Origin: Posidonia oceanica
Taxonomy: Eukaryota > Streptophyta > Magnoliopsida > Alismatales > Posidoniaceae
Assembly (NCBI GenBank): GCA_037176725.1
Contig: JAZBRS010000077.1
Span: 5,890,001-5,954,000, forward strand
DNA: 64,000 nucleotides
Direction of reading: 5' to 3'
The translations under genes were made by a program, and so were the position numbers. This document shows, one piece after another, positions 1 through 10,689 of the stretch (the stretch's first letter is position 1; each line of letters opens with the position of its first letter). The notes beneath the pieces were generated by a model that saw nothing but the letters and a program-made list of their open reading frames with translations, did not search any database and was not told the DNA's origin.

Positions 1-431
1 TGCTCCCTGGGCAGGGACAAGCTGTGCCTTCCTTTTTCCTTGCCTTGTCGAGCAAGTCTGGCCTTCCTGCCGGGTCCTCGCGCCACATCGCGCCTTTCTT
101 CTAGCATTTCTCTTGCATCATCTCTGCACCTTCTCAGCTAGCATTGCATACTAATTTAGCATCATCAGCATCACTTGCACTGCATCAGCATTCTAGTTGC
201 ACTAACTTTTGTACTAACGCTTGCATTGCATTAGCATGCATTGCATACTCTGCACATCATCCATCTGCACCAGCATTTTGCATTGCGGCATCGGGCTACG
301 ATTTTCCGTGCATCCGCCGAATAAGTAGCTCACGCCCATAGCAAACCACTGCTCCCGTCGGTCAGATGGGGTGTCTCGTCAACCCTGAGCAGCGGCCTCG
401 CTCCACTTGACCTTGCTCAGGGAGGGGCATC
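1..431 (+). mobile_element. 3' internal tail of Tat/Ogre-like element A
   Basis: Noncoding end of an LTR retrotransposon whose left part lies outside the window. It is rich in GCAT-type repeats (TTGCATCATC, CAGCATTCTAG) and closes with a block, roughly 290-431, that recurs before the 3' LTRs of elements F (12,540-12,690), C (17,530-17,678) and E3 (38,158-38,290, minus strand). Shared pieces include CCGTGCATCCGCCGAATAAG, a GGGGTGTCTCGTCAACC motif and a final polypurine run. The small ORF at 144-341 is only translated repeat and is not a gene. Assignment as a 3' tail is firm because four copies end in the same way next to an LTR start. Confidence 0.85.
418..431 (+). other. Polypurine tract of element A
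   Basis: CAGGGAGGGGCATC lies directly against the LTR start TGTTGACACC. In LTR retrotransposons the polypurine tract primes plus-strand DNA synthesis. An inverted copy of the LTR tip (GATGGGGTGTC...CAAC, 365-383) lies 35 bp upstream, so the tract sits in the loop of a potential hairpin. The same arrangement is seen in F, C and E3. Confidence 0.85.
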
Positions 432-3400
432 TGTTGACACCCCATCTTGATAGGCTCGGATCATTTGGGACCTTCTGGTGACTTCTGGATCTAAACCTAG
501 ATCAAAACAACCCCCAACCCTCTTCATCTCACCCTTCAAAACAAGCCTAACTTGACCTAAGCCTACACCCTCTTCCCAAGCCCAAAACCTGCCCAAAAAC
601 CATAGGAAAACCCATCAACCCCTACTTAGCAAACCTACCCAAACACTCAGAAACTTTCAAACCAAAATCATTCCCAAAAACCTAGGAAACCTAGGTAAAA
701 CCACCCTTTTTCTACACCTTAAAACCATTCCAAAACCTTCTTGAAATCAAACCAAAGCCCTAGAACCAACACTAGAAACCCTAGGCTACACCCTCCCCAA
801 TTTTCACCCCATTTCAAAACCTTTAAGCCCTCCATTCACCTAAATCATCCTTTTCTCTCTCCTAGATTATCCTTTTCTCTCTCCTCTCTCTCTCCTGATT
901 ATCCTCCCTCTTTTCATCCCCTTCTCCCTCTTTTTCTTGCCTGGCTGTGGGCACCCTTTGTGCTTCTATCTCTTCTCTATCTTATTTCTATTTTTACCTT
1001 ATTTTTAGCATTTTCCCTGACTTTTAAAAAATTATTCTCCTCCAACTCATCTCTTTCCCCTTTATTCTTCCTTTTTTCCTTTTCTTCTCCCTTCTCTTTT
1101 CCTTTTTCTTTCTTTTGCTAAAATCCATAAAAAACCCTTAAAAATCCCTAAAACTCTAAAACTAAAGGGAAACAAACCAGAACCCTAAGAATAATAATTA
1201 AAAACATTAAACAAACAATTAAAAACCTAAACCCAACTAAATTTAGCTAAAATGGAAAACCAAGGAGGCAAGCTAAAAAATGCGAAACAAACCAAAAGAA
1301 AATACTGTAAAATCAAGGAAAAAACTAAAATATAATCAAAACCAAGCAAAAGCGAAAACCCTATCAAAATAATCAAAAAGCAAACCCTAAGAAGAAGGAA
1401 AACAATTAAAAACACTAAGACAAATAATTAATGAAAAAAAACTTAACTTAAACCTAAGAAGAACAATTTAAGAACTTAATTAAAAAAAAAGAAAAAAGAA
1501 AATGAGAAGCAAATTAAAAAGATTTAAAAACACTTAATCCACCAAGAAGAAACTTAACTAAAAAACATCAAGAAAACTTAACAAATAAAAAAATCAAAAG
1601 TGTAATTCAAAAAAGACTTAAGAAGAATCCTAAAAAGACTAAAATCAAAAGCCAAAACTCACTCTAATTAATCTAAAAATAAATCTTAAAAAATCCTAAT
1701 TAACATCCCAAATACTTAACAAGAAAAACACAATGGAAAAGTAATTTAAAAGGCTTAACAAACACTTAATCAAAATGGAAAACAAATTAAGAACAAAGAA
1801 AACCCTTAAAACCCTAATCAAACCCAAAATCCCCCTAAACCACACTAACTAACCAAAAACAGTCACTAAAAAATTTAATCAACATCCTAACTTAAAACAC
1901 AATCACCCTAATATTTTTACCTATTTTTATTTTATTTTTACCTAATTTATTTCTCCTCTCTTTCCCTTCCATTTCTCTTTTCTTCCTATTTTTCTTCCCT
2001 TCCTCTTCTCCTGCTGGGCCCAGTCCAGCCCGTCCACCCTTTCCTTCTTATCTTTTTTTTCTATTTTTCCTCATTTCGCCGCCCGGCCCGCCTTCCTCCT
2101 TCTTCCTCTTCCTTCTTCTTCCTCTGCATTTTCCTTCTCCTCCCGCGAGCCTACAGCACTCCCCCTTCTTTTTCAAATTCAACTTCTTCCCCCTCCATCA
2201 GATCAACACCAGTTCGCCTCAGCCTCCTCTTCTCTCAGTGGCTTTTCCGGCAGCATTAACTACCTGTCTCCCTCGCCGCTCGTCTCTCTCAGCTGCAGTG
2301 GACGGCGCCGGTGGAATTCGAATTCCACAGCTCACGCCCAGCAGCTTCAAGTCCTCTGATAAAAGCCTCGTTCAGCTCCTCCTTCCAATGCCTTTTGCCA
2401 TCCGAGAGAGAGAGCTGAGATTCAGAGAATTCCCAAGCAAACCTCCTACTTCTCCCTCTGAATTCCGCAGCACTTCCCCCTTCTTTTTCTCCCTGAAACC
2501 AAGCCCCTTCCAAGCCTCCAATTCTCTTCCATTTCATCCCCCAAATCCACCCAGAGTCCCAGCTTTCCTCCTCCACCCTTCCACGGCCTTTCCACCCCTG
2601 AAAACACCCCCAGTCCACTGAATTTCCATCACAGAAACTAACTGCAACCCAACACCACCTCTCCTGAAATTGCCTTCACCACAGACCTCCATCTCGTCCC
2701 AAACCTTTCCCAGTCACTCGCTTGAACTCCACCTCCCCAAGCCCAGCCTTCAGCCCAGCAACCCACCACCGGCCGAACCCTCCACCACAAACACCTGCAG
2801 TCCCCTCTGATCAGAAAACCAACCAACCTGCAAACTCCACCCACAGCCTCCCTCAGCCCAATTCAACTGCCCAGAAACCTTCACCAGAACTCCAGCAACC
2901 TTCCAGAAGGACCCATCCAGCCTGAGGAGCAGCGGACACTCCCTCCGGTCTCCGGCTGCCTCTGCGAACCCAAATTCTGCAAAACCACCCGCTGATCTTC
3001 GAAGCTCGCGTCCAAGCATCCAGGAAGCACCGGAAGGCTCCGTGGAGGCGATTCCAATCCTCGCGAGCAGCGGATGGCGCCCGTAGCGGCCAGACAAACT
3101 CCACCGGCGACCTTTGAAACCGCCTGCGTCGGGAGGGCTTCTCAGACGTGGAAACAGGTAAACTCCTTTCCCTTTCGCCTGCTTTCCTTTCCTTCTTGCT
3201 TTTCCACCCCTTAGAATAGGTTTTTCTTCGCTCCTGCGCCGAGTCAACGCCGGTCAGAGTCGTCTTCTCCGGCGAGCATCTCCGTGCGTCCCTCCGCTCC
3301 GGTCAGCAGAACGGCGTTCCAGCAGCACCCTCTGGTCCGCACGAGTCTCAGGAACATGCTCCGGCCTTCAGATCGCCGCGTCGTCGCACCGATCGCGCGA

Positions 3401-5340
3401 GGTGCGCTTCTGAAACCTTGCAGACCTCCGGTGGCCTCTCCGGCTCACTCCAGCCAGCGTCGAGCTCCGCCGAGCGTCGTCCGAGCACCGTCAGGACCTG
3501 GAGACACTTCCCCGCCGGTCTGCGCTGCCCCAACACCCCCGTGCCGGCGTTCATGGATGCTGGCAGCTTGCTGCTACAGTGTCCATGGCCGTCGGCCATG
3601 CACTGTTCATTTATTTCTTCTTTAGCTAAGTTTTTTTTGCCAATATTGCATTTCTGGCCTAAGTTCTTGTTATTTTGCATTCCAGTCCTTTATTTGATTT
3701 AATCTGCTTATTTCTGTGCTAAAACTATATAAAATTGCATGAAATGTTTGTGGTTTTCCTTATTTGCATGCTGATCCATATACTGTGCTTTCCTTCAATA
3801 ATAAGTTAGACTTTGGCCCTCCAGTTTTTGATTTTTGCACTTAAGTCCTGCAGTAGTTTAATTAGATTTAATGCTTTAATTTTGCCATATAAAATTACAT
3901 TCTGGGTCCTCTCTGCTTTCTGTATTTGCCTTCTGGTCCTCTGTCCTGTAGAACTTAGGTTTTATTTTTCATTTTTTGCTTGTTGCATTGCATTTTTCCC
4001 CCTCTGTTTTCTGATTTTTGCATATAGGTCCTTTTCTAATGCACAGTAGTCATTTAAATGCATATTTAGCTTATAAAATTGCATTTTTGACCCTGCATAA
4101 TTTGAAAATTGCATGCCAATCCTCTGTCTGTCTTTTTAATGCATATTTAGCTTATAAAATTGTATTTTTGACCCTGCATGATTTGAAAATTACACATAGG
4201 TCCTCTGCATGCTTATAAAAATCATTTAAATGCACATTTTGCTTATAAAATTGCATCTTAGCCCCACATGTTTGAAAAATTGCATGTAAATCCCCCATTT
4301 GCATCCCAGACTACTTAGGACCCTGTTTTTCTGGAAAAATTGCATTTTAGACCTTAAAGATTTCAAAATTGCATTCTAACTTGCCACATGATTTCAAAGC
4401 TCGCCCTGATGCATACCCATCTTGAAAAATTGCATTTTAAACCCTATCTTTTGTAAAATTGCATACAGACCCTCCTTTTTTCAAATTCCTTGCATGGAAG
4501 CCCCAAACTTTTCAAAACTTTTGCATTTAGACCCCCATCCTTTCAAAAATTGCATTTGAACCCCCAACTTTTCTGAAAAATCCCCCTTGAGTCCTTTCTT
4601 GCATCCTGCATGCATTTGCACTCATGTAGTCTTGCATGTGGCATCCTCTGCACACACTTCAGCATCTATAGCTCCCATTTACATGGGAGGACCTGTTTGC
4701 ACACTCCTAGAACCTCCTGAACACTTAGATCTGTTCTTCTCCCCTGTTCTGGCCCCTCTGCATTGAAGCTGTGATATCTTCCAATCCGACCGTTGGATCT
4801 TCTCAAACAAGCTACCCAGACGACCCCGGCGAAGCGCTCTTTAGCATGGACCAAGCAGATTTCAGATCAGGCTCCAGATTTTCCAGGTATGTCCTCCTGA
4901 ACCCCTGCTCAGTATTCATTTGCATACCATTTGCATTGCATGCATCGTTTTCGCTTTTCGTTTCCTCGATCATGTAGAATAGGACTTCCTCTTCTCACCT
5001 ATCAACTCCGTTCCTCGTTTCGCGTATTCCTAAGTGTTTTGTGTCGTGTTTCCCCTGGATTCACCACTTATTGCGACTTTCTTCCCCCTTTTCCACGATC
5101 CGATCGCACCGCGAGCTTTGGGCAGCGTGCGAGACACATCGTGGAGCGGTTTAGTGGAAAACAGTCACAAAGCGGTGGTAATCCCTCCATTTGTTTACTT
5201 TCCCCTTTGTAGGTCTTCACACCTACTCTGTGCGGCCCTCAAACAGCGTCTGTTCCCACACATGCGCTGTTTTGCTTCTCCTTTCGCTTCTCTTATTCTT
5301 CCTCCTTGCATTCGCATCTGCATGGTTTTTCCGGGATTTT

Positions 5341-5860
5341 ATTTCTCTGCTTTTGGCACCGTTTTGCGTGCCCGCTTCGTTTTGGCACCGTTTTGCGTGC
5401 CTGCTTTGTCTTTAGCGCCGTTCTGCGCACTCGCTCTGCTTTTGGCACCGTTTTGCGTGCCTGCTTCGCTTTTGGCATCGTTTTGCGTGCCCGCTTCGCT
5501 TTGGCACCGTTTTGCGTGCCCGCTTCGCTTTTGGCACCGTTTTGCATGCCCGCTTTGTCTTTTGCGCCGTTTTGCGTGCTCGCTCTGCTCTTGACACCGT
5601 TTTGCGTGCCCGCTTTGTCTTTGGCACCATTTTGCGTGTCCGCTTCGCTTTTGGCACCTTTTCGCGTGCCCGCTTCGCTTTTGGCACCGTTTTGCATGCC
5701 CGCTTCGCTTTTGGCACCGTTTCGCATGCCTGCTTTGTCTTTGGCACTGTTTTGCGTGCCCGCTTTGTTTTTTGGCACCATTTTGCGTGCCGCTTCGCTT
5801 TCTCGCTTCGTTTTGCGTGCCCACCTTGTCTTTTGCGCCGTTTTACGCGTCGCTCTCGTT
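5341..5860 (+). repeat. 29 to 30-bp tandem repeat in LTR A
   Basis: About 17 degenerate head-to-tail copies of a unit such as GGCACCGTTTTGCGTGCCC followed by GCTTCGCTTTT. First units start at 5355 and 5384 (29 bp), later ones at about 30 bp. GGCAC and GTGCC inside each unit can form a 5-bp stem around the TTTTGC loop. The long overlapping ORFs here on both strands are translated repeat, not genes. Confidence 0.9.
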
Positions 5861-6165
5861 TCTTGCATTGTTTCGCGTGTTTTACGCCGTTTTCTCTTGC
5901 ATGTCGCCTGCATTGCTTGGTTTTACCGTTGTTTTGCTTTTCTGCTTGCATTTGCATATAGGGCTGTGACGCTTACTGCCTGGAGTTCTCACGAGCCCGG
6001 TTTCGCCCGATTCGGAACACAGACAGCGCTGCTGAGCACTTAGATTGCACGTTTACTTTCTTGCATTGCATCCTACCACTTAGAGCACACCTATGAGCAT
6101 CCATTCAGGCATTCATTGGCATTTAGGCATTCAAATCTGCATTTCTCTGCGTATGCGAGCGTAAG

Positions 6166-6236
6166 CCTAGAAAGACCGATTCTCGGGCGTGTCGGGGGTG
6201 CCTAACACCTTCCCCGCACGTAACAGGAGTCCTTAC
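6166..6236 (+). promoter_or_regulatory. LTR core box, copy in LTR A
   Basis: Runs from GAAAGACCGATTCTCGG through GTGCCTAACACCTTCCCC to AACAGGAGTCCTT. The middle can fold as CGGGGGTG / CACCTTCCCCG around CCTAA (6193-6216). This is the best conserved stretch among all the Ogre-type LTRs in the window. Its position a few hundred bases from the LTR end would fit R/U5 or a 3'-end processing or packaging signal, but the role is inferred. Confidence 0.7.
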
Positions 6237-6544
6237 CCAGTCTTTTGGCCCACAATGACCATATTGCCCTCATCCTAGGCTTGAGTCATCTCATTTGCAT
6301 GTATTTGCATTTGTTTTCCTTTGCATTGCTTTGCTTTGCATTTCTTGCTTGGTTTTGCGTGTTAATTCACGTATTTCCCCCGATTTTCCTTGTCTCCTGA
6401 TAATAGACATGGTGGCGACTCTGATTTGTCTTATCTTCTTCTTTTCTTACCTTTTCTCCTCTATTTTAAGTGTTTTCGAGTTGAGCCCTCCTCCTCGGAC
6501 CTCGCCGCCAATAGTAAGCCTGATTTCTGATTGGGATTACTACA

Positions 6545-7131
6545 CCTAGCATATGGACCATTCATTGCATCATATGTTGCATTTGCATTTGTTTGCTTGA
6601 ATCATGCATCCATGCATTTTCTCACATCATTGGAAGTGGAGCACGGACGGAGCATTGTTCTTCAAGAGTGTTAGAAAACATAGGACATGTGATTCTCCTA
6701 GAGCCAACCTTGTTCCTACCAATCCTTCTATCAATTCCAATTCGAGTAAAATCTCAAACATGACGCCACAAGAGCACTCCTTTTCGATCATGTAAGGGTC
6801 ACGTCCCACGGTTTTCTCCCTAGCTTTTGCCCCGTTGAAATACATCTCTACATGGTTGACAGGTCTCGACATCGACTGCGACACATAGTTCTGAAACCGA
6901 CTTGACCCCTCCATGCCTGAGTCTTCAATATGACGGTAATTAATCAAACCACCCGGTCGTTCGGTAATCTCCCGACACCGAGTCCGTTCACCCCTTCTTC
7001 TTTTTATTATTATCTTCCTTTGTGGCGAATTGTTTGAGGTGGAGCTCCCCTTTTCAGGAAATGTTCAATGGGACATCGTTCTTACCTTGGACTCGATCTT
7101 GTTCCAAGATCAACTCCAAGGAGGGGCATCT
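6545..7131 (+). mobile_element. 3' internal remnant of element H
   Basis: Sequence between the end of LTR A and the start of LTR H. It ends CAAGGAGGGGCATC directly before TGTAGATATCCC, so it is read as the 3' tail and polypurine tract (7118-7131) of H, interrupted by insertion of element A at 6544/6545. No PBS follows LTR A, which supports LTR A being a 3' LTR. A 106-codon minus-strand ORF (6627-6947) has no convincing family match and is probably fortuitous. Confidence 0.55.
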
Positions 7132-7482
7132 GTAGATATCCCATTTTCGCATTTCCCAGAGTTCATAGAGGACAAGGACTTTTGAGGCATCAAAGATCAC
7201 ATGTCTAAGGCTTAACAACACATTTTCCAGATCTTCCTTGATTTCTTCAAGCATCACTTGATCCTACCTTGACTCAGGTTGTTAGCTGTGGCAGAGCCAA
7301 CTCACTCAGACTTGTGGCAAGTCCGAGTACCCTGAATATCCTTTATTTCTACTCAAATCCGTGGCAAATTTGAGTTAACAGAGATGCCTTCTTGATTTCA
7401 TAGACTATTTGTAGTTTCCCGGCCTTCTATCTTGTTTCTCTGGCCAAAACTAGGAAAATAGGGCTGGAAATGACCTGAGCTT

Positions 7483-7976
7483 ATTAGGTGCCAGCTGAGG
7501 AGGCGACCATCCTAGGCGCCATTTAAGGAGGCGACTAAGACGGACATCCTTCCAACAGGCGAGCTACCTTGTAGCCAACTGAGGAGGTGACCCACCTAAG
7601 CGCCACATCATCAAGCGACTGAACTAGGCATCAACCAAAGGGGTGACTAACAGTCATAACCGCTCTGGCAGTTACTTTTCCACGGTCAATCCCCACTAAC
7701 CCCTCGACCTTTGGGCGCCATCTCAACAGGCGACTAGACGGTTGTGGAACTGCCTCGATCTCGCCCACGATCCTTAACCATTAGGCGCCACTCCATGCGG
7801 TGACTAACAATCGTGGCCTCCTTTGAACCGCTTTTCCACGGTTATTTCACACGATCACCCCAACTTTTAAGTGCCACTTCAATCGGCGACTAACTATTAT
7901 GGCCTCGTTCCCGGGTCTTCCACACTTTGACCAAGCGGTTGCTAGGTTTAGGCACCACTCCAACCGGTGACTGAAA
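7483..7976 (+). repeat. 27-bp hairpin units in LTR H
   Basis: Eight units of the form TTAGGCGCC, 9 nt, GGCGACTAA: for example TTAGGCGCC-ACTCCATGC-GGTGACTAA near 7781-7807 and TTAAGTGCC-ACTTCAATC-GGCGACTAA near 7867-7893. Arms are complementary except for a recurrent G:A mismatch in the middle. Some units are adjacent and others are separated by 50 to 100 bp of unrelated sequence. Confidence 0.8.
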
Positions 7977-8033
7977 CTAACTGCCACTTTTCTAGAAATT
8001 TCTGAACTCCAACCGTCCCTACACCCCTTGGAG

Positions 8034-8043
8034 TCTATAAATA
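8034..8043 (+). promoter_or_regulatory. TATA box of LTR H
   Basis: CTATAAATAG, a near-ideal plant TATA box, about 900 bp into the LTR and followed by a GAGAGAGA-rich leader starting about 45 bp downstream. This is the strongest core promoter seen in the plus-strand half. Confidence 0.65.
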
Positions 8044-8981
8044 GACCTCGTGGGTCAGTGTTTGACACCTCGGTCATTCTTGGAGAGAGAGCCCCCTCAG
8101 TCAGGTCAGAAAGAGATCTTCTGTAGATTTTAGGTTTCTGAGCTTCCACTTTCAAACAGCTAGAGTTTCCAAACCAGAAACCCTAGTCTCCACCCAATAT
8201 CTAGAGAGAAACCCAAGATCCCAGAGATCACTACAACCCCAACTACGATCCCAGAGATCTCGAGCCTAGCCAGAGCTCCGACCGTGCCTCCACTTCTACT
8301 CCACTGCAAACAGCATGAGGGTGAAGGGAGTATCTTCTTCCAATCTTTCTTTTTATCTCATATTGTATTCCTTAAAATAGGACCCATAGCATATGCATGC
8401 GGGGAACAACCCCCGGTTAGTATTAGATTTATTTGTTTCTAGTATTCTCTGTTCTTTTTCATTATCATTTACTACACACCAACTAATCTAGATCTTCTCT
8501 TTTTTTTTTATTTGTTTTGAAGGAAAGGAAAACGCTTGCATAGCATGAGGAAGCCGCTAGACGACATCCAGCCGTCAATCTAGTGGTCCAAGGACCCACA
8601 TTTTCACAATCTCCCCCCAAGTGTCTTGTCTACCCAAAGGCGAGTGGCGATCACAACAAAGCTGTCGACGTCATGGAAGCGCCGGCATCTTCATCTTCAA
8701 CACCCCAAAAATCCATCCACAGCGTCGACCTTCTTCAAGCTGCATCGGTCTAGAGCTCCGACCTACCGCTTTCCCCAGCAGAACCACCTTTGTCTAAATG
8801 TGTTTAATATCTGCACTCTGAATGCTAACTACCGAACAAGCTAAACTACTTTGCTAGCTTTGGAATCTGCATCTTTATCAACCTAGTGTTATATGCTTAT
8901 ATCTGATCTGATGAACTGCAACCGTTGGTCACAGGTACTCAACTTTTCTGCACCAGCAGCCTGCACTTTCTCTCCTGCACA

Positions 8982-10184
8982 ATGGGTTATCCTACTCTGG
9001 TCACCCCCATGCACTGCTCAGATGCCTTGCGAGAGTGGGTTGGCAAACTCACTAAAGCCGACCGCGAAAAGCTACGCACATGGGGTATTCCCTCCAAGCT
9101 TCTAAAGGCAGCAAACGTTGAAGTAAGCCGGCATCTCCTATGCACTGCAGCAAGGTTTTGAAAGCCAGCGCATCATGTCTTCTGCTTCGGCAGGATAGAG
9201 CTGACTCCCACGTTGGAGGAGGTGCGCCGGATCTGCGGCTTCTCAAAGATCATGGGACCTCTAGTCTTTATGAGGCACGACGGGTACACTGCGGTCCTAA
9301 GCCAGCTGACTAGGCTCTCCACCAAAGGCTGCCAGCAAAGATTAATCTGCACCAGCGAGCCCATGCCCCTGCTTCGCCTAGCGTATTTTGATGCAGTCAT
9401 GGAAAAGTGTGCCGAACTCAAAGATGAACTGTGGCTCCAAGGATTTGTCACTCGCTTTCTAGGCGAACTAATCTTCACGCATGGTCGGATGACAGTTGCA
9501 ATCAAAATTGCTAAGATTGCACTTGCAGTGGTGACCTGGCAGATCGACCTGGCACCAGTCGTCCTTGCAGAAACATACCACGGGCTAGACTGTGTCGTGC
9601 ACCGCTACCGCCACTTCCACGGCTGTGGAGTACTTGTGCAGATCTAGCTAGCTGCACACCTGGAGATGGATCTTCTGTGCCCTCAGAGGCATGCCATTGA
9701 AACCTACTGCAATTGTGGCCACGCAAGAACTATCAAGAGCGTACCGAAAGAGTACCAGAAGCTATCTTAGCTGACGGATGATGAAGTAACTTGGCGAATC
9801 ATCCCATCCACAGCTGAACCCTTCACTATCTTCTTCGATGCTCGCAATACGCAACTCGTAGTGCTACCAGGATTCACTGGGGGTGTGGAGTACCACCCTA
9901 TCTAGGTCATGCGGCAATTTGGCTACCAGCAGGGTGCCTTTATTGATAGCACCGCGCCGAGGCTCATGCAGACTTACCCCCTTAGCACAACAGCATCCAC
10001 AATAGTACTAGCAGACTTGATGCGGCACGAGGTCAAGTCTACAGACATCGCAGCTGTGAAGGGCTCAGGATGTACTTCTGAGTATGTCACTGAGGTGGAG
10101 GGACTCTGGCCCCTCAACGAGATTCCTCCTAGCACCCCCCAGTTTCCTGACTCCCGCAAGGCAAAGAAGGCTCGACTTAGCTAG
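8982..10184 (+). pseudogene. DUF7745-like extra ORF of element F, four in-frame stops
   Basis: A single frame of 401 codons from ATG at 8982 to TAG at 10,182-10,184, interrupted only by stops at 9159 (TGA), 9645, 9768 and 9903 (all TAG). No frameshift is seen. The copy in E3 has Trp at 9159, 9645 and 9903 and Lys at 9768, so three stops are TGG to TGA/TAG changes. The pattern ELTPTLEEVRRICGF, then VLAETYHGLD, HFHGCGVLVQI, DEVTWRI and GGVEYHPI matches, from memory, the DUF7745 proteins encoded by many plant Ogre-like elements. The molecular role of that family is unknown. The C-terminus ends basic (DSRKAKKARLS), which could act in nuclear targeting or nucleic-acid binding. What looks like a 75-bp intron after AANVE (GTAAGC...CAG) is coding in E3 and so was not used. 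Confidence 0.75.
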
Positions 10185-10689
10185 GCGTCTATGCAGTTGT
10201 TTGTCTGTATAGCTTTCCTTGAATCATGCTGTACCTTTTGGCCTACTAGAGGCATGTAACCAGAGATTCACTCAATATAAAGACGTTTCACGCCATTTGT
10301 TTGTGTTGCATGCCTTGCCTATTGCATATCTCTTCCTGCCAGGATGTTGTAGGACCCTCATCAAGCACTTCAAAGTATTAGTCCATGCAAGCAGCCTAGA
10401 GCAGTTCCCCTTGCAAGCACCGTGCAACTTGCAGCCTCAGCAAGGGAGTTGCAGTAAAGCTTCCCCTGCAGTCAACATGCGTGCAAGAACCTCTACAGAC
10501 CCATGCATTGCCGCAACTGCCTTTGCCCGGATCGCTCTGGGCTGGCATCCCCAACTGCTCGTTTGGCAAATGCGTTAGTTTTGTCTACATTTTCCTTGCT
10601 TTCGATACTAAGGGTGCTCCAGCTGTCCCTTGGTATCATCCCTGATACCAAGGGCATCTTTTTAGCTGCTCTCTGATATCGCTCTCTCC

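Larger units (their letters stand above)
432..6544 (+). mobile_element. 3' LTR of element A (6.1 kb)
   Basis: Starts TGTTGACACCCC after the polypurine tract and ends GGGATTACTACA. The right end was set by comparison with E3, whose two LTRs stop at the same ATTACTACA and are flanked by a target duplication. From left to right it holds AT-rich C/A-biased DNA (450-2000), a GC-richer stretch with several short ORFs (2200-3700), degenerate TTGCATTTnAGnCC repeats (3700-4600), a 29 to 30-bp tandem array (5341-5860), a conserved box near 5966-6055 and the core box (6166-6236). A TGGCGACTCT motif at 6413-6422 looks like an old primer-binding site. It is much longer than the other LTRs; 5035-5150 resembles the extreme end of LTR C (about 21,970-22,050), so an internal duplication is possible. 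Bases 6545-6549 (CCTAG) are the predicted right copy of its target duplication. Confidence 0.8.
7132..8610 (+). mobile_element. 3' LTR of element H (about 1.5 kb)
   Basis: Starts TGTAGATATCCCATTTT after a purine tract, a tip related to but distinct from the TGTAGACACCCC of the other LTRs. It carries an array of 27-bp hairpin units (7483-7976), a clear TATA box (8034-8043) in the right place for a U3/R junction, and a CT-rich leader after it. The right end is uncertain: similarity of the following DNA to the E3 spacer before its DUF7745-like ORF begins by about 8,730, so the LTR must end before that, plausibly near a CA around 8,600-8,700. It appears to lie inside element F. Confidence 0.6.

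Noticed and set aside
2238..3702. GC-rich region with several overlapping ORFs, possible host gene
   Set aside because: ORFs are short, present on both strands and lie within the LTR bounded by firm ends.
5306..6043. 245-codon plus-strand ORF and long minus-strand ORFs
   Set aside because: They are translated 29 to 30-bp tandem repeats, open on several frames at once.
432..6409. LTR A ending at 6409, directly before TGGTGGCGACTC as PBS
   Set aside because: E3's two LTRs and its target duplication show that LTRs of this group end at ATTACTACA, so the motif is inside the LTR.
6627..6947. Minus-strand 106-codon ORF with a vague RNase H-like start (MYFNGAKARE)
   Set aside because: Downstream RNase H motifs are missing and the strand is opposite to element H.
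9122..9194. Apparent 75-bp intron (GTAAGC...TTCGGCAG) in the DUF7745-like ORF of F
   Set aside because: The E3 copy is open through most of the same stretch and its translation (ARFWKPTHHVF) fits the family; in F only one Trp codon became TGA.
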